Part shown: piece by piece, positions 27,169-36,408 of the stretch
Numbering within the stretch: position 1 is the first letter of the stretch
Layout of the letters: each line of letters begins with the position of its first letter
Assembly: GCA_026397725.1 (NCBI GenBank)
Contig: JAPLUI010000331.1
Span: forward strand, 61,691 to 125,690
Direction: 5' to 3'
Length of the DNA stretch: 64,000 bases
Source: Verrucomicrobiota bacterium
Lineage (GTDB): Bacteria; Verrucomicrobiota; Verrucomicrobiia; Verrucomicrobiales; Akkermansiaceae
Notes under the pieces: model-generated
What the model was told of the DNA's origin: nothing
What the model saw: only the letters and a program-made list of their open reading frames with translations
Databases searched by the model: none
Made by a program: the position numbers and the translations under genes

Positions 27169-28899
27169 TTATCCGCCGTTTGGCGCATGGATGAAGTCAG
27201 CGGTTTTCACTCCCTTGCCGTCGTTCTTGAAAATCAAGTCGATCTCGGTGTCCGCAAGCGCGCGGTTCCATGCCCGCACGGCGGAAATTTTTCCCGGGCT
27301 GAAATCGGCGGACATGTCCGGAAGGGCACGGCCAACCTTGAACACGTGGCCCGCCATATCCGGCTTGGTTAAGTTGTCCTTATTGGCGATCACCTTGCCA
27401 TCGAGCCACAAGCGCGCGCTGCCCTTTTGCACGCTGAAGACGGCGGTGTGCGGTTTTCCGTCGTCGACCTTGAGGCCGCCGGTTAGAGAGCCATGCCAGC
27501 CGATGTCATAAACCAGCGTGCCGTTGCGGATGAACAACGCCTTGGCACCCGGCGACCAATGACCCAGCGTGGCGCACTTGGAAAGAAGCGCGCCGGAGCC
27601 GGTGCTTGCAAATATCACCGCGGCGGTGAAATCCGCACCCAGATCGAGCTTCGCATCCGGGAAATCCCGTATCGGAAGCGCTGCGACATAGGCGAGCGCC
27701 TTGCCCACCGTTTCCTCGGTGGCCGGCGTCTGATAGGCATTCGCGTCGGCAGCCCGCGCCTGCTGCAGGGCATCCGTCTCCTTGAGCGTGAACCTCGTGC
27801 TCACGACGGATTGTTTGTTCTTGCCGGGCTGGTATTTGATATAGGTGGTGGCGACGATCGTGCCGTCGGGCAGCAGTTCCATGCCCGGATAACCGCTGTC
27901 GCCACCGGCATTGCAGTGCAAGAGCTTGATCCGGTATTGGCCTGGCCGGCAGTTGCGGAGTTCGTCATAAGAGCCGACCCAGGCCACGAAGTGGTTGAGG
28001 GTCGAACTGCCGTGGGCCTTGTCGCGGAAAGCGATCACCAGGCGTCCGTCGGACGCGTAGACACCCAAGTGCCGGTCACCTGTTAGGCCCCAAGGGGTGT
28101 CCTGCGGCCGACTCCAGGTTTGGCCTTCGTCGAGGCTGAACATCATCAGGCTGCGGCTGGCGTGCGTGTTTTCCCGCATCAGGCAGCACAGCTCCTTGCC
28201 GTCGGGCGAGCGGAAGACGAACGGCTCGCACGGCGCCTTGCCTGCGGTCTCATCAGCGACCACGCGGGGTTCGGACCAGGTCAGCCCGCCGTCCGCAGTG
28301 CGCGTCTGCAGCACCTTCGTGAGGAACCCCGGCGCGTTGCAGTGATACATGCCGAGATAGCTGCCGTCCTTCAGGCGCACGACCGAGCTGAAGGTCATGA
28401 CACATTCAAAGCCCAGCGGCTTCATCTCCTGCCACGTCTTGCCCGCGTCTTCGCTGACAATGCGGGGCATGAGCGGCTGCGCTGAGAAGACCCACAGCCG
28501 CTCCTTGTTTTGGGGATCTACCATTCGATAGATGCTCGGACAATTCCGGTGCGTTTTGAAAGCCGGCGGCAACTGGTCGTCCATGCGTTTCCAGGTGAGT
28601 CCGGCGTCGTCGCTGCGCGCCATTTGACCAGCCGGCCCGCCGTGTCCCTGCGACCAGACGCAGAACATGGTTTTTCCATCCGGCAGCAACAGGGTGGTCG
28701 GATGACCCTGGTAAACCTGCTCCGTGCCGGCGGCCACTATCACGTGCCGCCGCGTCAGTTGCGAGATGTCGACCACCGGCAGATTTTCCGTGTCGATCCT
28801 GGCGTCGAGGATCTTTTCGTCCGCGGCATGGGATGTTGCGGTGAGGGCAAGACCGACCGCCGCGGCCAGCCAAAATCTAACTATTTGATGTTGATTCAT
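27169..28899 (-). CDS. Exo-sialidase (BNR/Asp-box) with C-terminal LamG domain
   Basis: Start at 28899 gives the signal peptide 'MNQHQIVRFWLAAAVGLALTATSHAAD'. The catalytic six-bladed propeller has four Asp boxes: 'SDDAGLTW', 'SEDAGKTW', 'TADGGLTW' and 'SLDEGQTW'. The C-terminal about 160 residues form a LamG-like lectin domain ('FTAAVIFASTGSGALLSKCA' ... 'ARLWLDGKVIAN'). It would release terminal sialic acids from glycoconjugates outside the cytoplasm. It is first of five minus-strand genes and diverges from the HZS-alpha-like gene across a block carrying the conserved operator. nanA, a NanM-like protein, a transporter and a sugar-type regulator follow within 14 kb. Confidence 0.85.
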   Translation of the reverse strand: MNQHQIVRFWLAAAVGLALTATSHAADEKILDARIDTENLPVVDISQLTRRHVIVAAGTEQVYQGHPTTLLLPDGKTMFCVWSQGHGGPAGQMARSDDAGLTWKRMDDQLPPAFKTHRNCPSIYRMVDPQNKERLWVFSAQPLMPRIVSEDAGKTWQEMKPLGFECVMTFSSVVRLKDGSYLGMYHCNAPGFLTKVLQTRTADGGLTWSEPRVVADETAGKAPCEPFVFRSPDGKELCCLMRENTHASRSLMMFSLDEGQTWSRPQDTPWGLTGDRHLGVYASDGRLVIAFRDKAHGSSTLNHFVAWVGSYDELRNCRPGQYRIKLLHCNAGGDSGYPGMELLPDGTIVATTYIKYQPGKNKQSVVSTRFTLKETDALQQARAADANAYQTPATEETVGKALAYVAALPIRDFPDAKLDLGADFTAAVIFASTGSGALLSKCATLGHWSPGAKALFIRNGTLVYDIGWHGSLTGGLKVDDGKPHTAVFSVQKGSARLWLDGKVIANKDNLTKPDMAGHVFKVGRALPDMSADFSPGKISAVRAWNRALADTEIDLIFKNDGKGVKTADFIHAPNGG

Positions 28900-28959
28900 G
28901 GTGGTTATATTTTCGGTGTTATCGATCCCGCTTGAGCAGTTGGATGGGCGGTTGGCCGG

Positions 28960-29080
28960 GCCGAATGCCGTGGTCACGTTGCCAGAGCACCCATGCCGCT
29001 TCAAGCGGTCCGGATTGGATTTAAAAAAACCAATACAAAGGGCTTCGGGCGGAGGTACCTAGCTGACAGGGTTTGCCGTG
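28960..29080. promoter_or_regulatory. Conserved operator/promoter block, copy 1
   Basis: Inverted repeat ATTGG (29014-29018) - 11 A/T-rich nt - CCAAT (29030-29034), embedded in about 110 bp shared with the blocks near 35130 and 39710. The downstream side, ending near 29072 in 'CAGGGTTTGCCG', is oriented toward the plus-strand gene at 29358; the other side lies about 115 bp before the sialidase start. Candidate binding site of the GntR-type regulator at 41458. Confidence 0.75.
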
Positions 29081-29357
29081 CCGCGACGGCCGCACGGCTG
29101 GCCGGGCCGGTCGCCTACCTCCACGCCCATGCCGCCCACCCCTGGCACCAATGACAGAACGCATTCCCCATGACCGTATCATCATCCCCAACGACCGCGC
29201 GCGCCGCATGTCAAAGCGAAGTGGCAAAGTCCTGTCACCCCACATTTCCAACATGAAAATCCCATCCGGGAGCCATTGCCGTTCATTTTCTGGTCGCGTG
29301 ATTGCCGTTGCGATGTCACCGCGGTTCATTCCCAGCCGCGTGTACGGTGGAGGGACC

Positions 29358-32300
29358 ATGCCAAGGCATTGGCACCGGTCGCTACGGACTGCGCTCGCCA
29401 CCGCGTGCTTTGCCGTTTGGAGTACCATGTTGCCAGCAGCCCAAGCCGGCTCGTTGGTGATTCCCGCCTGGTCGTTTGCCCGCGGCAATGTGCGGATCCA
29501 TGCGAGTCCGGACCCCTTTGCGGATGCCGGACCGGTGGTGGGCAGCGGACCCGAGCAACCCTGGGGGTGTGTGGTCGAGTACGACATCGATTTCCCGGTT
29601 ACCGGCAAATACACCCTTCAGGTTTGTTATGCGGCGGCCGAGGCGCGGCCGATGGAAATTTATTTCGACAGCCAGATGTTGGCCGAGAAGTGCTGCACCG
29701 GCGTTACCTTCTCCCCGGCGTCTTCGGACGAGCCGGCCGCATGCACATGGAACAGCAGCGGCGCGACATGGGAAGGGCTTTATAACCGGACAAGTTTGCA
29801 GGTCCCCCTTCAACTGTCGATTACCAAGGGAAAGCACACGCTGAAGTTTTCCCGTGGCGGACCGCTACCCCACTTGGTGGCGCTGCGTCTGGACACGCCG
29901 GAAGCCTTTCCAGAGGATTGGAAGCCGGCCCGCTTCACCGTGCGGGACATCGAGAGCCTCCCGGCCGCATCCCGTGCGGCGTTCCTGGCTGCGGGCGATG
30001 CGCAAGTGGCCACCCTGCCGCCGTCCATCAACGAGGCGACCGGAGCCAAAGTCGCCGGATCCCTGTCGATTCCTGCATGGACGTTCGACCGCGGCAATGC
30101 GCGGATCTACGCCAGCCCCGAACAAGATGCCGATGACGGGCCCTTGGTCGGCAGCGACCCGCTGACACACGGTGGCGGAGTGGTCGAATACGACATTGAT
30201 TTTCCGGTGACTGCCGAATACACGCTGCAGATTTCCTATGCGGCGGCCGAGGCGCGACCGGTGGACGTGTTGTTGGACGGGAAAATCCTGGGCAGGAGTT
30301 GCTATGGCGTGACTCCCGGTACGGCACGCGTGGAGTTGCCGGTCAGATTTTCATGGAGCAGCCGCTACGCCAAGTGGGAAGAAAAGCCTCTCAAGTTGTC
30401 GGTCACCGAGGGAAAACACACGCTGAAGATTGCCCGCAACGGTCCGCTGCCCCACCTGGTGGCCCTGCGGCTGGACTCTCCGGTGGCTTTTCCAAAGGAT
30501 TGGAAGCAGCCGGCACGCAAGGTGCGGCACCTCGACGGCGTCCCGGCCCCGGAGCGCGCCGCATTTCTCCCGCCGGGTGCCGTGAACGTGTCGGCCCTGC
30601 GGTTGGCCATCCAGGACACGATGGCGGAATTCGGCCCGCAATATCCCGATGGGCAGCCGTGCCTGCAGCAATTGGCCGAACTGGAAGCCAGTCAGAGCGC
30701 GGCCGAGGGTGGCACGGACGAGGATCGGCAGAAAATCGAAGATGCCCTGGCGGCGCTGCGCCGTCGGGCCATGCTGGCCCATCCGGCGTTGAAGTTCGAC
30801 AAACTCCTCTTTCTCAAGCGCTCGGCCGATCTCTACGGCCACACCTATCACGATCAGGACTCCAACACCATGGGCGGCAATCTCTGCATCCTCTCGCCGG
30901 TGACCCCGGACGGCAAGGTCACCCCACTCGTGCCGGAACTCGACGGCGGGCTGTTCGGCCAGTTCGACCTGTCGTTCGATGCCAGGAAAGTGGTCTTTGC
31001 ATACAAGAAGAAGGACGGGCCGTTCCACATCCACGAGATCGACATGGATCCATCGACCGGGCTGATGGTGCCGGGCAGTCTGCGCCAGCTCACCTTCGGC
31101 ACCGACGAGGAGGCCAAGGCATTCCGGTGCAACATCGTCAGCGACGGGCACACCCGCTTTAACGATATCGACCCGTGTTATCTACCCAACGGCAAGATCA
31201 TGTTCGTCTCCACGCGCGCCACACGGATTGTTTTCTGTGCTCCCGGGGCGACCGTAACGACGCTGTACTTGATGGACGCCGACGGCAAGAATCTGCACCG
31301 CGTTTCGGAAAGTCCGGTCAACGAAACCTCCCCCAGCGTGATGGACGACGGCCAGGTGATCTACACGCGATGGGAGTACGTCGACAAGGGCCTGGGCAAC
31401 GCGGAGAGCCTGTGGTCGGTGCGTCCGGACGGCAGCGGTGTGGACCACGTGTACAAGAACAACACGGTCTGGCCGGCCGCGATGAGCAGCGCCCGCAGTA
31501 TTCCGGGCAGCAAGAAGATCGTGACGATCGCGGGCGGGCACCATACCGCGGCCGTCGGCTCGGTGGTGGTGGCGGACCCGACCCGCAGCCGTAGCGATAC
31601 CGATGCGATGACCAGCCTCACGCCCGAAACCGGCTATCCACCGTCCATGGGGTTTCCCACCACCCAGTTCGGCACATACATGGACCCATATCCATTTTCC
31701 GAAAAGTTCTTCCTCGTTTCCCACAGCCCCGGCGCCAAGCGCGGGAAAGGGATCGTTTACGGGATCCACGCCCTGGACGCGTGGGGCAACCGGGCGGAGC
31801 TCTACGGGGATCCGGAAATCTCCTGCTTCGAACCGATGCCGCTGCGGCCGCGCCGCAAGCCCACGGAGATTGCCTCGCCCGCCCGGGCGGAAGACGTGAA
31901 GGAAAACAGGGAGACCTCGCTGTTCATCCAGGACATCTATCAGGGAATGACGGGCATCGAGCGTGGCAGGGTCAAGTATGTACGGGTGATGGGGGCCCTG
32001 CCGTGGCTCTGGGATGAGAACGGCATTTCATGGTCGCTCGGCACGGACCCGCATCGCAAGAAGATCTATGGAGTGGTGAAGGTCCACGAGGACGGATCGG
32101 CCTATTTCAATGTGCCGCCTAACGAAAACCTCTTCTTCCAGGCGCTGGATGAAAATTTCATGGCGCTGCAGCAGATGTCGACGTTCGTCAACCTGGTGCC
32201 TGGCGAGCAACGGTCGTGCATCGGTTGCCACGAGCCGCGCAAGAATGCGCCGGGCACTGCCAGCATCCGGGCGCTGGCCTTGGACCAGCCCGCCCAGACG

Positions 32301-32744
32301 ATGACACCGCAGCCCGGCGATACCGGTCCGCGCATGGTCGACTTCGCCGCGGACGTGCAGCCGGCTTTGGACCGGCATTGTGTCGCTTGTCACGGTGGCG
32401 AGGAACCCAAGGGCCGCCTGGATCTTGTCGGCGTACCGACCGGAAAATACAGCCGCTCCTACGATAACCTGATTGGCAAGGGCCTGATCAGTTACCGCGA
32501 CTGTGCCTACGGCCAAGCCCATGTCCAGGCCGTGCCACCGCTGACACACGGATCGCATCGGAGCAAGCTGATCGCGCAGATTCAGCAGGATCCCTGCAAG
32601 GCGAATATCACCCGCGAGGAGTTCATCAGGATCGTCACCTGGATCGACACCAACGTCCCGTACTACGGCACCTACCGCGGCAAGCGGGACCTCCAGGATA
32701 AAGACGACCCTGACTTCCGCGCCCTGCCCTTGGCCGGGAAATGA
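29358..32744 (+). CDS. HZS-alpha-domain, two-heme protein with duplicated binding domain
   Basis: Start at 29358 chosen for the signal peptide 'MPRHWHRSLRTALATACFAVWS'; in-frame upstream ATGs add non-signal sequence. About 1128 residues. The N-terminus has two tandem copies of a carbohydrate-binding-like domain ('AGSLVIPAWSFARGNVRIHAS' and 'AGSLSIPAWTFDRGNARIYAS', each followed by 'VVEYDIDFPVT..YTLQ'). The propeller and C-terminal region follow, with CIGCH and CVACH heme motifs. It is a paralogue of 17824-20700, which has only one binding domain. The promoter block with the conserved operator lies about 320 bp upstream. Confidence 0.82.
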   Translation: MPRHWHRSLRTALATACFAVWSTMLPAAQAGSLVIPAWSFARGNVRIHASPDPFADAGPVVGSGPEQPWGCVVEYDIDFPVTGKYTLQVCYAAAEARPMEIYFDSQMLAEKCCTGVTFSPASSDEPAACTWNSSGATWEGLYNRTSLQVPLQLSITKGKHTLKFSRGGPLPHLVALRLDTPEAFPEDWKPARFTVRDIESLPAASRAAFLAAGDAQVATLPPSINEATGAKVAGSLSIPAWTFDRGNARIYASPEQDADDGPLVGSDPLTHGGGVVEYDIDFPVTAEYTLQISYAAAEARPVDVLLDGKILGRSCYGVTPGTARVELPVRFSWSSRYAKWEEKPLKLSVTEGKHTLKIARNGPLPHLVALRLDSPVAFPKDWKQPARKVRHLDGVPAPERAAFLPPGAVNVSALRLAIQDTMAEFGPQYPDGQPCLQQLAELEASQSAAEGGTDEDRQKIEDALAALRRRAMLAHPALKFDKLLFLKRSADLYGHTYHDQDSNTMGGNLCILSPVTPDGKVTPLVPELDGGLFGQFDLSFDARKVVFAYKKKDGPFHIHEIDMDPSTGLMVPGSLRQLTFGTDEEAKAFRCNIVSDGHTRFNDIDPCYLPNGKIMFVSTRATRIVFCAPGATVTTLYLMDADGKNLHRVSESPVNETSPSVMDDGQVIYTRWEYVDKGLGNAESLWSVRPDGSGVDHVYKNNTVWPAAMSSARSIPGSKKIVTIAGGHHTAAVGSVVVADPTRSRSDTDAMTSLTPETGYPPSMGFPTTQFGTYMDPYPFSEKFFLVSHSPGAKRGKGIVYGIHALDAWGNRAELYGDPEISCFEPMPLRPRRKPTEIASPARAEDVKENRETSLFIQDIYQGMTGIERGRVKYVRVMGALPWLWDENGISWSLGTDPHRKKIYGVVKVHEDGSAYFNVPPNENLFFQALDENFMALQQMSTFVNLVPGEQRSCIGCHEPRKNAPGTASIRALALDQPAQTMTPQPGDTGPRMVDFAADVQPALDRHCVACHGGEEPKGRLDLVGVPTGKYSRSYDNLIGKGLISYRDCAYGQAHVQAVPPLTHGSHRSKLIAQIQQDPCKANITREEFIRIVTWIDTNVPYYGTYRGKRDLQDKDDPDFRALPLAGK

Positions 32745-32813
32745 ACCACCGCCAACGGCAACGGCTCAGGCAGACTCAGTAAGTCAATCATCACAAGGAA
32801 ACTTGGATTGGAG

Positions 32814-32942
32814 ATGAGGCATTTGCGAAAAAACATCTTTGACCCTGCCACGGCCCCCACGTTTCGGTGGCCGGCCGGGGTCGTCGAGGCCTACAACCAG
32901 GAGGAAGCCGCAAGGTCTAACATAAAAGAACCGCGCAAGTAA
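32814..32942 (+). pseudogene. C-terminal remnant of an HEFAHG-type metallopeptidase
   Basis: A 43-codon frame ending in TAA at 32940-32942. Its residues 'HLR..IFDPATAPTFRWPAGVVEAYNQEEA' closely match the C-terminus of the intact peptidase at 36951-37940 ('HLRGFDPAKAPVFRWPPEVIEGYNREEA'). Only this tail remains, between the HZS-alpha-like gene and the SUMF1-like gene. It shows that a second copy of the peptidase once stood here, next to a heme-protein gene. Confidence 0.8.
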
Positions 32943-32965
32943 AACATCCGCAAAGAAAGAAACCC

Positions 32966-33910
32966 ATGCGCATGCGATGCACAACGATGTTGATTCTGGT
33001 GGCGGCCCTTGCCGTGACCGCCTTGTCCCGGGCCAAGGACCAGACACCACCGTGGGCCAAGGTCTCTCCCGAACAGGAGGAAGCGGCGAACAAACTCGGG
33101 GTGCCGGTTGCTATCGAAAACTCGGTGGGGATGCGGTTTGTACTGATTCCCCCCGGAAAGTTCATGATGGGATCCCGGGATCCGGCGGCGGAAGTCGCCC
33201 GCCGCTGCGCCATGCCCAACGCACAACCCGGTTGGTTTGCCGACGAGCATCCGTGCCATGAGGTGACGCTCAGCAGCGCGTTTTACCTCACCATTCACGA
33301 AGTCACACAAGGGTCTTACGGGGCGGTCGTGAATCCCAAGAGTGACCAACCAACGGTCAAGAAGATTCCGGAAGATTTACCCGATGGGTTCAATGGCGCG
33401 GACCACCCGGTCGTGAAGGTTGCGTGGAACGATGCGGAGAAGTTCTGCAAAATCCTCAACGCCCAAGCCGGCGAAAAGGGCCGCGAGTACGCCTTGCCCA
33501 CGGAAGCGCAATGGGAATATGCCTGCCGGGCGGGTACGGCAACACCGTTTTCTTTCGGGGAGACTCTATCGACCGACCAGGCGAACTACCACGGGGGCTA
33601 CACGTACGGCGACGGCCGGAAAGGCGTCTATCGCGAAAAGCCCTTGCCGGTCGGCAGCCTGCCTCCCAACGCATGGGGATTGTATGACATGCATGGGAAC
33701 GTCAGCGAGTGGTGTGCAGACTTCTATGGCGAATACGGCAGCCCTGCCGAAAGCGATCCGCAAGGTCCGGCTAAAGGTGACTCGCATGTCTTGCGCGGCG
33801 GTTCCTGGCGCAGTTATCCCGGGGCCTGTCGCTGCGCATGCCGCCTCGGCGCAGGGGATGCTTCCTTGAAGATCGGGTTTCGCGTGCGTTGCGCCATTCC
33901 AACGAAGTAA
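32966..33910 (+). CDS. Secreted SUMF1/FGE-fold protein
   Basis: 314 residues, signal peptide 'MRMRCTTMLILVAALAVTALSRA'. FGE-sulfatase fold: 'MRFVLIPPGKFMMGS', 'EVTLSSAFYLTIHEVTQGSY', 'ALPTEAQWEYACRAGTATPF', 'NAWGLYDMHGNVSEWCADFYG', 'HVLRGGSW', 'IGFRVRC'. The C-terminal 'ACRCACRLG' stretch is Cys-rich, but the cysteines do not obviously line up with both catalytic Cys of formylglycine-generating enzymes, so sulfatase activation is doubtful. It follows the HZS-alpha-like gene on the plus strand and is probably in its transcript. Confidence 0.85.
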   Translation: MRMRCTTMLILVAALAVTALSRAKDQTPPWAKVSPEQEEAANKLGVPVAIENSVGMRFVLIPPGKFMMGSRDPAAEVARRCAMPNAQPGWFADEHPCHEVTLSSAFYLTIHEVTQGSYGAVVNPKSDQPTVKKIPEDLPDGFNGADHPVVKVAWNDAEKFCKILNAQAGEKGREYALPTEAQWEYACRAGTATPFSFGETLSTDQANYHGGYTYGDGRKGVYREKPLPVGSLPPNAWGLYDMHGNVSEWCADFYGEYGSPAESDPQGPAKGDSHVLRGGSWRSYPGACRCACRLGAGDASLKIGFRVRCAIPTK

Positions 33911-33984
33911 GCTCAAGGCAGGAATGTTTTTGCATCGGCGCTTGCTGAGGTGGCTCACGGATGGCTTGGTTTTCATGATAGGTG

Positions 33985-34087
33985 GGATCCACTCTTGTTG
34001 CAGGCCATCCCACAGCGCGTCGGTCACTGGCAAGCGGTCGGGGCGCTCGAAATTCAGGGCGGCCGTGACGCGTTCGCGCGAGGTCAT
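33985..34087 (-). pseudogene. N-terminal remnant of a uroporphyrinogen-decarboxylase-like gene
   Basis: The ATG at 34087 overlaps the nanA stop (ATGA), and the first about 33 residues ('MTSRERVTAALNFERPDRLPV' onward to 'LQQEW') are the typical start of UroD/MtaA-family methyltransferase-like proteins. Similarity ends near 33985, where the sequence runs into unrelated DNA. The gene was evidently translationally coupled to nanA and has lost about 90% of its length. Confidence 0.8.
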
Positions 34088-35058
34088 GAGGCGCAGGCCG
34101 CGAGGGTTGGCCCGGGTGTTTCTTTGCCGTGCCTGGCTGGCGCGTGCGGCCACGACGGCCCGAACCACGGGAAGTCCTCGAGTTGGGCGCGCAGCGCGTC
34201 GAGTTGGGCGGGCGTGGGATTGTCGAGCGGTCGCCGGGCGGGTCCCACGGGCACCCCCAGCCAGCCCATCAGGGCCTTGGCGGCACCGCAGTATCCGATC
34301 GCCGCCAGCGAGTTGACCAACTCGACGGCTTGCCGCTGCAAGGCTCGGGCGGATTCGAGATCGCCGCGGTGGAATGCGGCGATCAACTCATGATAGAGCG
34401 GGGCGGCGAAGTTATAGGTTGAGCCAACTGCTCCCCGCGCGCCGACGGCGAGTGCCTCGATGAGCCTCTCGTCGATGCCCCATGGCATGTCGAAGCGCCC
34501 GCCGTCGAATTGCAGGCATCGGGCGTAGGTCGCCAAGTCGTCGTTGGTGGACTTGATGCCGGCCAGGTTCGGGATTCGCGCGGGCGCTTCGGTTAGAAAG
34601 TCGGTCATGTCGAAACTCACGCCGGTGAGGGACGGGATGTCGTAATAATAGAATGGCAGGTGTGGGGCGGCGGCGGCGATCTCGGCGCACCAACCGATGA
34701 GCGCTTCAAGGGAACTCGGCTTGAAGTAACTGGGGGCCACGGTGGCTACCGCATCGAAGCCATGGTCGGCGGCGGCGGCGGCAAAGGCCTTGGCATCGTC
34801 GAGGCAGTTGCTCCCGACGTGAGCCACCACGCGCAACCGGTGAACCGGCGCCGCCTCGGCCCATGCTTGGAACATTTCCAAGCGCTCGGCGCGGGTCAGC
34901 GAAGGGGCTTCGCCGGTGGAACCGGTGATGAAGGCGATGCCCACACCGTGGTTTGCCAGGTGGGCGGCTTGCAACGCCACCACTTCAGGGGCCAGCGAAC
35001 CGCCGGGATGAAAGGGGGTGTGGGTAGCGGCCACCAGACTGTGGAGTTGCGTTTTCAT
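34084..35058 (-). CDS. nanA: N-acetylneuraminate lyase (DapA/NanA family)
   Basis: About 324 residues starting at the ATG at 35058; longer readings add a non-homologous N-terminus. The (beta/alpha)8 aldolase family signatures are present: 'ITGSTGEAPSLT.AERLE', the catalytic Tyr in 'FYYYDIPSLTGVSF' and the Schiff-base Lys in 'LAGIKSTNDDL'. 'YYY.IP.LTGV' is the pattern of sialic acid lyases of the animal/verrucomicrobial type rather than of dihydrodipicolinate synthases. It cleaves N-acetylneuraminate to N-acetylmannosamine and pyruvate in the cytoplasm. It is divergent from the NanM-like gene across operator copy 2. Confidence 0.85.
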   Translation of the reverse strand: MKTQLHSLVAATHTPFHPGGSLAPEVVALQAAHLANHGVGIAFITGSTGEAPSLTRAERLEMFQAWAEAAPVHRLRVVAHVGSNCLDDAKAFAAAAADHGFDAVATVAPSYFKPSSLEALIGWCAEIAAAAPHLPFYYYDIPSLTGVSFDMTDFLTEAPARIPNLAGIKSTNDDLATYARCLQFDGGRFDMPWGIDERLIEALAVGARGAVGSTYNFAAPLYHELIAAFHRGDLESARALQRQAVELVNSLAAIGYCGAAKALMGWLGVPVGPARRPLDNPTPAQLDALRAQLEDFPWFGPSWPHAPARHGKETPGPTLAACAS

Positions 35059-35084
35059 AGGTGAATCAGGGGGCGCTTGGCGCT

Positions 35085-35215
35085 TGGCAGTGCCGGACGT
35101 CGCGGCCATGCTGCCAGAGCGCCCACGCCGCCTCAAGCGGTCCGTATTGGATTAAAAAAAACCAATACAAAGGGTTTTGGTTGGAGGCACTTGCCTGATA
35201 GGGTTTGCCGCGTCG
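35085..35215. promoter_or_regulatory. Conserved operator/promoter block, copy 2
   Basis: CGTATTGG (35143-35150) - 11 nt - CCAATAC (35162-35168) in the same about 110-bp context as copies 1 and 3. Downstream, 'TTGGTT' (35177-35182) and 'TAGGGT' (35199-35204) are spaced as a possible sigma70-type promoter toward the NanM-like gene. The nanA start is 85 bp to the left. Confidence 0.78.
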
Positions 35216-35295
35216 TGCCAATCCCCATTTTCCCGCCCTCCGGCCCGGCCACCGGCGCCTTCAAAGGGTTTCACCCTGCAAGCAATTTTCTGGCA

Positions 35296-36408
35296 ATGGT
35301 GCCGGCGTGGTTGGTTGGGTGCGGTGGGTTTTTTATGCTTAACTCCTGTTCCATGCCCTCTCGTTCTGCAGCGTGGTCGCAACTGCCGCCGTTGCCGGTT
35401 TCCCTCGGCGTGGCCGGTCCCTTTGCCGGCGTCACTGACGGCGCGCTGCTCGTTGCGGGCGGCGCGAATTTCCCGGACAAAATGCCGTGGGAAGGCGGCC
35501 GGAAGGTGTGGCATGCCGACGTCTTTGCGCTGGAAAAGCCGGATGGGAAATGGCGCAAAGTCGGCCAACTTCCGTGTCCGCTTGGCTACGGCGTTGCGCT
35601 GACGACGGAGCGGGGCGTCCTTTGCCTAGGCGGCAGCGACGCGGCGCGGCATCACGCGGAAGTGTTCGCGGTGACGCTGACAAACGGCGTGCTGCAAACC
35701 CACCCGTTGCCCAGTCTGCCCGTCCCGCTGGCCAACGCCGCCGGGGCGCTGCTCGGCGACACCGTGCTCCTCTGCGGCGGTTCGGAGCAACCCGGCGAGC
35801 AGTCCGCGCTCAACCGCCTCTTCGCGCTCGACCTCGCGCAAGCCGCGCCGCAGTGGCGGGAATGGCCACCATGCCCTGGCAAGCCCCGCATCCTGGCCGT
35901 GGCGGCGGCAGTGGATGGCGCGTTTTATCTCGCCGGCGGCGCGGCCTTGGAGCCGACGAACGGGAAAGTCGCACGCGTCTATCTGCGTGATGCCTGGCGG
36001 TATCGACCGAACCACGGATGGTCGCGCCTGGCGGATCTTCCCGAGCCTTGCGTGGCTGCGGCGTCGCCCGCGCCGGTGGCGGACTCGGCGTTCTTCCTGA
36101 TCGGCGGCGACGATGGTTCGCGGGTTGGATTCCAGCCCATCGGGAAGCACCCCGGATTTGCAAAATCCATCTTCGCCTACGACACCAAGACCGATTCGTG
36201 GCGCAATGCGGGCGAAAATCCCGCACCGCGGGCGACCCTGCCGACGGTTTGGTGGCGGGGTGGCTGCGTGCTGCCCAGTGGCGAGATCCGTCCCGGCGTG
36301 CGCTCGCCGGAGGTCTGGTCTTGGCGGCTGCATCCCGGAGGGATTCAAGAGCTTAGCCCGGGGTTGAGGAGCGCCAGCGACGAATACCCCGGGACTCCGG
36401 GTTTCTAA
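35296..36408 (+). CDS. nanM: Kelch-repeat sialic acid mutarotase-like protein
   Basis: About 370 residues with a short hydrophobic N-terminus containing Cys (possible lipoprotein). Start is uncertain: 35296, or the ATG at 35335. Kelch motifs of the cyclically permuted mutarotase family are seen: 'LLVAGGANFPDKMPWEGGRKVWHADVFAL', 'VLCLGGSDAARHHAEVF', 'FYLAGGAAL', 'FFLIGGDDG'. In E. coli NanM converts alpha- to beta-N-acetylneuraminate outside the cytoplasm, speeding uptake. Its position opposite nanA supports that role here. Confidence 0.78.
   Translation: MVPAWLVGCGGFFMLNSCSMPSRSAAWSQLPPLPVSLGVAGPFAGVTDGALLVAGGANFPDKMPWEGGRKVWHADVFALEKPDGKWRKVGQLPCPLGYGVALTTERGVLCLGGSDAARHHAEVFAVTLTNGVLQTHPLPSLPVPLANAAGALLGDTVLLCGGSEQPGEQSALNRLFALDLAQAAPQWREWPPCPGKPRILAVAAAVDGAFYLAGGAALEPTNGKVARVYLRDAWRYRPNHGWSRLADLPEPCVAAASPAPVADSAFFLIGGDDGSRVGFQPIGKHPGFAKSIFAYDTKTDSWRNAGENPAPRATLPTVWWRGGCVLPSGEIRPGVRSPEVWSWRLHPGGIQELSPGLRSASDEYPGTPGF

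Noticed and set aside
17824..32744. Evidence of anammox metabolism from hydrazine-synthase-alpha-like genes
   Set aside because: Only the alpha-type domain family is present; no HzsB/C or hydrazine dehydrogenase is seen, and this domain is common in glycan-degrading Planctomycetes/Verrucomicrobia.
34084..35058. Dihydrodipicolinate synthase (dapA) for lysine synthesis
   Set aside because: The YYY.IP.LTGV and GIKSTNDD motifs and the neighbours (sialidase, NanM-like, MFS) favour N-acetylneuraminate lyase.
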